From assembly GCF_000310225.1 (NCBI RefSeq), contig NZ_AMXF01000001.1, positions 62,001 to 126,000 of the forward strand: a DNA stretch of 64,000 nt, in the 5' to 3' direction. Positions 60,047 to 64,000 of this stretch are shown piece after piece. Within the stretch, counting starts at the first letter, position 1. Each line of letters starts with the position of its first letter. Both the position numbers and the translations under genes were made by a program. The notes beneath the pieces were generated by a model. It saw nothing but the letters and a program-made list of their open reading frames with translations. It was not told where the DNA came from and ran no database searches. The DNA comes from Thauera phenylacetica B4P. GTDB lineage: Bacteria > Pseudomonadota > Gammaproteobacteria > Burkholderiales > Rhodocyclaceae.

Positions 60047-60117
60047 CTTATTTGTATAGACGCACGAGGCCACGCAAAACTACACCCCGCAGTATCGACT
60101 CGGTGCGCAAGGGTTCT

Positions 60118-60738
60118 CTATTCCTTGGCATGGCTGCCCTTCTGCGTCTGCCTGCATGCGGCGCAGGCCAGTTTGCCGCGGCTGATGTACTGGTTGACCA
60201 TGCTGAGCGAGATGCCCATGCGCTGCGCGATCTCCTTGTTCGGGAGTTCATCGAAAGCGTAGAGGCAGAACGCTTCGCGGCATCGGGTCGGCAACCCCTC
60301 GATGGCCTTGAGATAGGCCTCGGCCGCCTGCGAGGAGGCGTAGATCTCCTCGGGCTGAAGATGTTGCGGCTGGGTCGGCAGGACGGCCTCGTCGAGTTCA
60401 TCGATGTTGTCGTGCCGCCGGATATCCGCGCGCCGATCCATGTCGATCTTGGCGTTCAGGGCCACTTGTCGCAGCAGGGCCCGAGGCTCGAGCACCGCTT
60501 GCCCGGCCTGCTGCATGGCCAGGACGCGCGCGTAGCTCTCCTGTGCCAGGTCGGCCGCAGTGTCGTGATCCTTGACCTTGCGCAGGCAGAAGTTCAGGAG
60601 TTCCCGATAGTAGCGAGTGATCACAGTCCAGCCAGCGCCCCAAAGTGACGACGTTTCCTGGCAAGGGCATGCGTCAAGCCGGCTGTGGTGGATCACCGAC
60701 GCCGCGCCGCCAGGGCTCGAGGCCATTCCCGGACGCAC
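60118..60738 (-). CDS. fecI: FecI-like ECF sigma factor of the siderophore receptor unit
   Basis: Region 2 (AADLAQESYARVLAMQQ, ALLRQVALNAKIDMDRR) and region 4 (AIEGLPTRCREAFCLYAFDELPNKEIAQRMGISLSMVNQYISRGKLACAACR) are those of FecI-type sigma factors. The frame from 60738 gives 206 residues. The first 38 look unrelated, and a GTG at 60624 (VITRYYRELLNFCLRKV) would give 168 residues, the usual length, so the true start is probably there. A Fur box at 60861-60877 lies upstream. Confidence 0.88.
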   Translation of the reverse strand: MRPGMASSPGGAASVIHHSRLDACPCQETSSLWGAGWTVITRYYRELLNFCLRKVKDHDTAADLAQESYARVLAMQQAGQAVLEPRALLRQVALNAKIDMDRRADIRRHDNIDELDEAVLPTQPQHLQPEEIYASSQAAEAYLKAIEGLPTRCREAFCLYAFDELPNKEIAQRMGISLSMVNQYISRGKLACAACRQTQKGSHAKE

Positions 60739-60860
60739 GGCGTGGCTATATGGCTAGCGTAGGCCAAGCGAAGCAGGGCTCGGCGCTTACCAGGGGCGGG
60801 TCTCTCCCTGGGATCGGGGGGGACCCAATCCCTGGCAGCGAGGCCTCTGTAGCATCATTC

Positions 60861-60877
60861 GGAATGACAATCATTCC
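60861..60877 (-). promoter_or_regulatory. Fur box upstream of the sigma/FecR/receptor unit
   Basis: GGAATGACAATCATTCC is an inverted repeat (GGAATGA and TCATTCC arms around CAA) that matches the Fur consensus core AATGATAATCATT. It sits between the stop of the monooxygenase gene and the sigma factor start, so it most likely gives iron repression of the fecIRA unit at 60738-56332. Confidence 0.78.
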
Positions 60878-60999
60878 ATTCTACTCGAATGTCCGCGATC
60901 TGACCACTATGAGTGCCTGCGCTTGTGTCCCGCGTTCGGTGGGGCTTGTTACTCCAAGGAAGTGACCCATCGATCCTTCCTTGGGGCGTGGCGTGACGC

Positions 61000-62301
61000 T
61001 CAGGTGGTGGCAGCAGCGAGTTTTTCCGTGCTGGCGCCAGGCTTGCGCACGGTGGATGATTCCAGCGCATCGATGATCTCCTTCACGCGCAGGGCCGTCA
61101 CGGAGAGCAGGGTGTCGCTCAGCCCATGGCTGCCCTCGCATGCCCCTTGCAGAAAGATGGCCGGCTGGAACTCGGTGGCAGACCTGAGACGGTAGTTGCG
61201 GTCCACCTGGAGATCGCCCAGGTGCTTGGCGAGCGGGGTGAGCAGGGGCTTGTGGTTCTCGCGCTCGTACCCCGTTGCCAGCACCACGGCGTCGTAGCGC
61301 CGCGTGAGTTCCATGTTCTGGTCCAGATCGCGCAGCACGAGTTCAACTCCGTCTGCGCGCGCATTTGCGCTCAGTACCTCGTGCCGCCGCAGCAGGTGAT
61401 GGCGATCGCCGCGCACGACCCGTTGTTCGTACAAGATCTTGTAGATCTGCTGAATGAGTTCGAGATCCGGGGCCGCGTAGTTGGTGCGGTGGAACTCCTG
61501 CAGCAGTTTGGCGCGGGTGGCTTCGTCCTGCTGGAACATGTGATCGGTGAAATCCGCGTTGAAGATGCCGTTGACGAACGGGCTGTCGTCGGACGGGTGC
61601 AGGGCCCGGCCGCGCATGATCAGGTCGACGTCGGTGGGCTCCGCTCGGTTGTGCAGGTCGACGAAGATCTCTGCCGCGCTCTGGCCGCCTCCGATGATGG
61701 CGACCTTGCGCGCGTTGCGGTTGGCTGCAATGCCGGTGAGGTAGCCGTTTGAATGGAAGACGCGGGCCTCGCCTGCCAGCTTCTTGAAGCAGTCCGGCAC
61801 CTTGGGCGACCCGCCGACGCTGACCACGAGGTTGCGTGCCAGGCGATCCCGCACGGCGCCTCGTTGGTCACGGGATCGCACCCGCAGCAGGGGAACGTGA
61901 CCGTCCTTTTGCTCAGGCAGCACCTCGATGACCTCTTCGGCATATGCGCAGATGTCGTCGAACTGGCGAGCAGCCCACCCGAGGTAGTCGCTGAACTCGT
62001 GGCGACTCGGGAAGAAGGACTTGAGGTTGATGAAGTCGGGCAGCCGGCCTTGCTCGTGCAGGTAGTTCACGAAGGTGAAGCGGCTGCGCGGGTTGCGCAG
62101 CGTCGCCAGATCCTTCAGATAGGAGATCTGCATGTGGGCATGGTCGAGCAGCATGCCCGGGTGCCAGGAGAAGCCGGCTTGCTTTTCGATGAAGAACGCG
62201 TCGATGGGGCGGTGCCCTGCCTGTCGTTCTTCCTGGAGGGCAATGGCGAGGGCGATGTTGGATGGCCCGAATCCGATTCCGATCAGATCATGGATGTGCA
62301 T
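61000..62301 (-). CDS. L-ornithine N5-monooxygenase (siderophore hydroxylase)
   Basis: The protein has 433 residues from MHIHDLIGIGFGPSNIALAI (TGAGGA upstream). FAD motif GIGFGPSN, the SWHPGMLLDHAHMQISYLKDL segment, NADPH motif AIIGGGQSAAE, the lysine/ornithine-hydroxylase stretch FNADFTDHMF and ATGYERE are all present, as in PvdA, OrbX and DelL. It hydroxylates the side-chain nitrogen of ornithine to make the hydroxamate precursor. A siderophore-sigma promoter on the minus strand (62506-62530) lies 205 bases upstream. The longer frame to 62505 is unsupported. Confidence 0.93.
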   Translation of the reverse strand: MHIHDLIGIGFGPSNIALAIALQEERQAGHRPIDAFFIEKQAGFSWHPGMLLDHAHMQISYLKDLATLRNPRSRFTFVNYLHEQGRLPDFINLKSFFPSRHEFSDYLGWAARQFDDICAYAEEVIEVLPEQKDGHVPLLRVRSRDQRGAVRDRLARNLVVSVGGSPKVPDCFKKLAGEARVFHSNGYLTGIAANRNARKVAIIGGGQSAAEIFVDLHNRAEPTDVDLIMRGRALHPSDDSPFVNGIFNADFTDHMFQQDEATRAKLLQEFHRTNYAAPDLELIQQIYKILYEQRVVRGDRHHLLRRHEVLSANARADGVELVLRDLDQNMELTRRYDAVVLATGYERENHKPLLTPLAKHLGDLQVDRNYRLRSATEFQPAIFLQGACEGSHGLSDTLLSVTALRVKEIIDALESSTVRKPGASTEKLAAATT

Positions 62302-62505
62302 GCGGTGGTCCTCACGAGGTGGTGCTGATGGATGGGGCATCTGAGATCGTCGACACAAAAGACATCGATGAAGACGCCGATGACGCACGGCCGCAGATCG
62401 GTCGTGAGGGGGCCATCTCGGTCCGGACGGGCTGCGCCATAGCACCGCACCGGGGATGTCCGGCGCAGAGGAGCTCATGGCGTGATGGCGGTCCCATGCC
62501 AACAA

Positions 62506-62530
62506 GACGGGGGAGGGCTTTGTTTGTTTA
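62506..62530 (-). promoter_or_regulatory. Siderophore-sigma promoter for the ornithine monooxygenase
   Basis: Read on the minus strand: TAAA (62530-62527), 17 bases, CGTC (62509-62506). The spacer starts CAAAC, as in the promoter before the mbtH-like gene (CAAAT). It is back-to-back with the plus-strand promoter at 62556. Confidence 0.72.
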
Positions 62531-62555
62531 GTCCGCAGGGCTCCGCGAGCGTGGC

Positions 62556-62580
62556 TAAACAGATGCGCGGCTGGTACGTC
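62556..62580 (+). promoter_or_regulatory. Siderophore-sigma promoter for the formyltransferase/acylase genes
   Basis: TAAA (62556-62559), 17 bases, CGTC (62577-62580), 128 bases before the formyltransferase ATG at 62708. It shares TAAACA with the other two promoters of this type. Confidence 0.72.
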
Positions 62581-62707
62581 TTATGAGGCAACACACCTGA
62601 TCGCGAGCGCAAAGTAGCTGGCTGCGTGAATCGGATCAGGCCGTGGACACCAGGATGCGTGCCGGTTGGCAGGCGTCTTCGCCAGAACATGCCTCTTCAT
62701 ACCGACC

Positions 62708-63556
62708 ATGGCTCAGAAACGTCTTGTTTACATCTGGTCCCTCAGGAACGCCGCCGCGGACAAGGCGGGCCAGCACATCAACTACAAGGCCGAGGCGCGG
62801 TACATGCCCTCGCCACTCGAGCATCTGGTGACCCTGCTCAACGAAGGCCCCTTGGGCGAGCATTTGGTGCTCGACCGCGTGATCTTCGATGACGACGAGG
62901 GTTCTCCCGCAGACCGGGCCAAGCTGGCCGACTACGGCTTCACGCCTCGGCCCGGGGGGGCGTGGTTCTACCCTCCGGGGCTGACCGTCCAGGGGCGTGC
63001 GCTCAACGACTTGCTCACGCCCGTGCCCTCGACCTACCGGCGTTTGCCGCTGAACGATCCCCGGCGCGCCAGTGGCAAGCATGATTTCGAGGAGCGCCTG
63101 CTGGCTGCGCTGACCGACGTGCAGGCCGATGTCGTCGTGCTGGATGGCTTGCTGGTCATCCTGGATGAGTTGGTGCGTCCGGGGGCGCCATTCGCCCGGC
63201 GCATCTACAACATCCATCCCGGAATCACGCGGGATGGCTCGACCCACCAGCGGCGCGGCGCCTACGCCACGCTCGACGCCCTGCATGGCGCGCGGGGCAG
63301 GAAGGTGGTGAACTGGCAGACGATGGAGGACATCGACGTGCCCGTGGTTCGTCAGACCGGCGCGTCTTTCCATTACGTTGACAACGGCATCGACTCCGGA
63401 GAAGTCGTGGCCGACGTCCTGGCCACCGACATCGACCCCGAGGACACGATTTTGGAGCTGCGCTGGAACAACTTCCATCGCAGTCTTTTCCCGGCGCTGG
63501 AGCGGGGCCTCGCCAAGGTCGTGGGCGTCGAGCTGGGAGTGGCCCATGCCTGCTGA
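62708..63556 (+). CDS. N5-hydroxyornithine formyltransferase
   Basis: The protein has 282 residues from MAQKRLVYIWSLRNAAADKA. NIHPGITRDGSTHQRRGAYA carries the Asn-x-His of the formyl-THF transferase active site, with a later Asp in NGIDSGEVV. The family resembles PvdF, DelP and CucK-type enzymes that convert N5-hydroxyornithine to N5-formyl-N5-hydroxyornithine, the hydroxamate iron ligand. It is divergent from the monooxygenase that makes its substrate and overlaps the downstream acylase by 11 bases. Confidence 0.9.
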   Translation: MAQKRLVYIWSLRNAAADKAGQHINYKAEARYMPSPLEHLVTLLNEGPLGEHLVLDRVIFDDDEGSPADRAKLADYGFTPRPGGAWFYPPGLTVQGRALNDLLTPVPSTYRRLPLNDPRRASGKHDFEERLLAALTDVQADVVVLDGLLVILDELVRPGAPFARRIYNIHPGITRDGSTHQRRGAYATLDALHGARGRKVVNWQTMEDIDVPVVRQTGASFHYVDNGIDSGEVVADVLATDIDPEDTILELRWNNFHRSLFPALERGLAKVVGVELGVAHAC

Positions 63557-64000
63557 ACCCGGGATCGCGCGGGCGTGGGGGCAGCGGTGTGCCTCGGGCG
63601 CGGTGCTGATCGCCGCGTTTTCGCTCCTGATGCCCCATCAGGCGCGCGCCCGTGGGGCGTCGGATGAAGCGATGGCCGCAGTCGCGCGATCCATCGAGAT
63701 CCGGCGCACCACCGATGACATTCCGCACATCCGAGCGACCGGATGGCGCGACCTGGGCGTTGGCATCGGGTATGTGCAGGCGCAGGATGCGCTGTGCACG
63801 CTGGCGGAGTCGTTCGTGACCAACGAAGGTCGACGATCCATTTTTTTTGGCGCGGAGCAGCGTCCCTCGGTTGATTCCAATGTGGGGCGATCGAAGAACA
63901 TCGACTCGGACTTCTTCTTTCGGGCCTTTGTCGATGACGCTGCGGTGGCGCGTTTCCAGGCCGAGCAGCCCCGTGAGTTGAACGAACTCGCAGAGGGTTT
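63546..64000 (+). CDS. PvdQ-like/penicillin-amidase-family acylase (3' end beyond window)
   Basis: From ATG 63546 about 151 residues are seen. A signal peptide (SGAVLIAAFSLLMPHQARAR) is followed by IRRTTDDIPHIRATGWRDLGVGIGYVQAQDALCTLAE, the start of the alpha subunit of Ntn-hydrolase acylases. In pyoverdine synthesis PvdQ removes the fatty acyl tail from the precursor in the periplasm; related enzymes also cleave acyl-homoserine lactones. The catalytic Ser and beta subunit lie outside the window. It is coupled to the formyltransferase. With a FAAL starter on the NRPS, a deacylation role is plausible. Confidence 0.85.
   Translation, partial: MPAEPGIARAWGQRCASGAVLIAAFSLLMPHQARARGASDEAMAAVARSIEIRRTTDDIPHIRATGWRDLGVGIGYVQAQDALCTLAESFVTNEGRRSIFFGAEQRPSVDSNVGRSKNIDSDFFFRAFVDDAAVARFQAEQPRELNELAEG

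Noticed and set aside
1-64000. CRISPR arrays, tRNA and rRNA genes
   Set aside because: No regularly spaced direct repeats, tRNA cloverleaf or rRNA sequence was noticed on either strand.

Overview
The window is high-GC DNA from a Gram-negative bacterium, most likely a betaproteobacterium of the order Burkholderiales (Comamonadaceae-like). The reasons are FecI/FecR/TonB iron-signalling units, an NRPS-PKS siderophore locus ordered like those of Delftia, Acidovorax, Variovorax and Cupriavidus, a LuxR-RsaM-LuxI quorum-sensing set of Burkholderia type, and integrative-element genes of the PFL_46xx/47xx families. The species cannot be fixed from the sequence alone.

Region 1 (1-5115, minus strand) is an iron-uptake signalling operon. 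A near-perfect Fur box drives two tandem ECF sigma/FecR pairs, a ParDE-type toxin-antitoxin pair, and a FecA-like TonB-dependent receptor whose 3' end lies outside the window.

Region 2 (about 5175-30040) is a piece of an integrative and conjugative element (ICE). It holds DUF4400 and TraD coupling genes, a MobH/TraI-like protein lacking the metal-binding residues, a FlhDC-like activator pair, a DUF932 protein, a Toprim primase, a GHKL (HSP90-like) ATPase, small ICE proteins, a DUF1845/AcaB-like regulator and an AlpA-like regulator. It also carries HipBA, a Fic protein, a very large DNA methylase-helicase (DarB-like architecture) and an integrase-fold protein without the catalytic tyrosine. 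No mating-pair-formation genes are visible, so this is either a partial view or a remnant. Remnants of an IS5-family element and of a MocR-type gene lie at 10725-11107.

Region 3 (30301-33645) carries luxR, an rsaM-like gene and luxI. These are followed by a PvdS/OrbS-type ECF sigma factor and a single-domain FecR-N-terminus protein closed by a strong terminator.

Region 4 (33767-64000) is a hydroxamate siderophore locus. One plus-strand operon encodes an MbtH-like protein, a type II thioesterase, an Sfp-type PPTase, a SyrP/TauD-type aspartyl hydroxylase, an NRPS (FAAL-ACP-C-A-T), a PKS (KS-AT-KR-ACP) and an NRPS (C-A-T-C-A-T-E-C). The last NRPS ends in an orphan C domain directly beside a broken IS3-family transposase, where related loci carry a further NRPS. 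A minus-strand FecIRA unit with its own Fur box follows, then a divergent pair: ornithine N-monooxygenase (minus) and N-hydroxyornithine formyltransferase plus a PvdQ-like acylase (plus, partial).

Three promoters sharing TAAACA-N15-CGTC sit upstream of the MbtH operon, the monooxygenase and the formyltransferase. They probably define the regulon of the PvdS/OrbS-type sigma factor in region 3. The inferred logic is that Fur and possibly quorum sensing control that sigma factor, which turns on synthesis and tailoring of an acylated peptide-polyketide siderophore, while the adjacent FecIRA units sense and import ferric siderophore. Whether the assembly line is still complete is the main open question.
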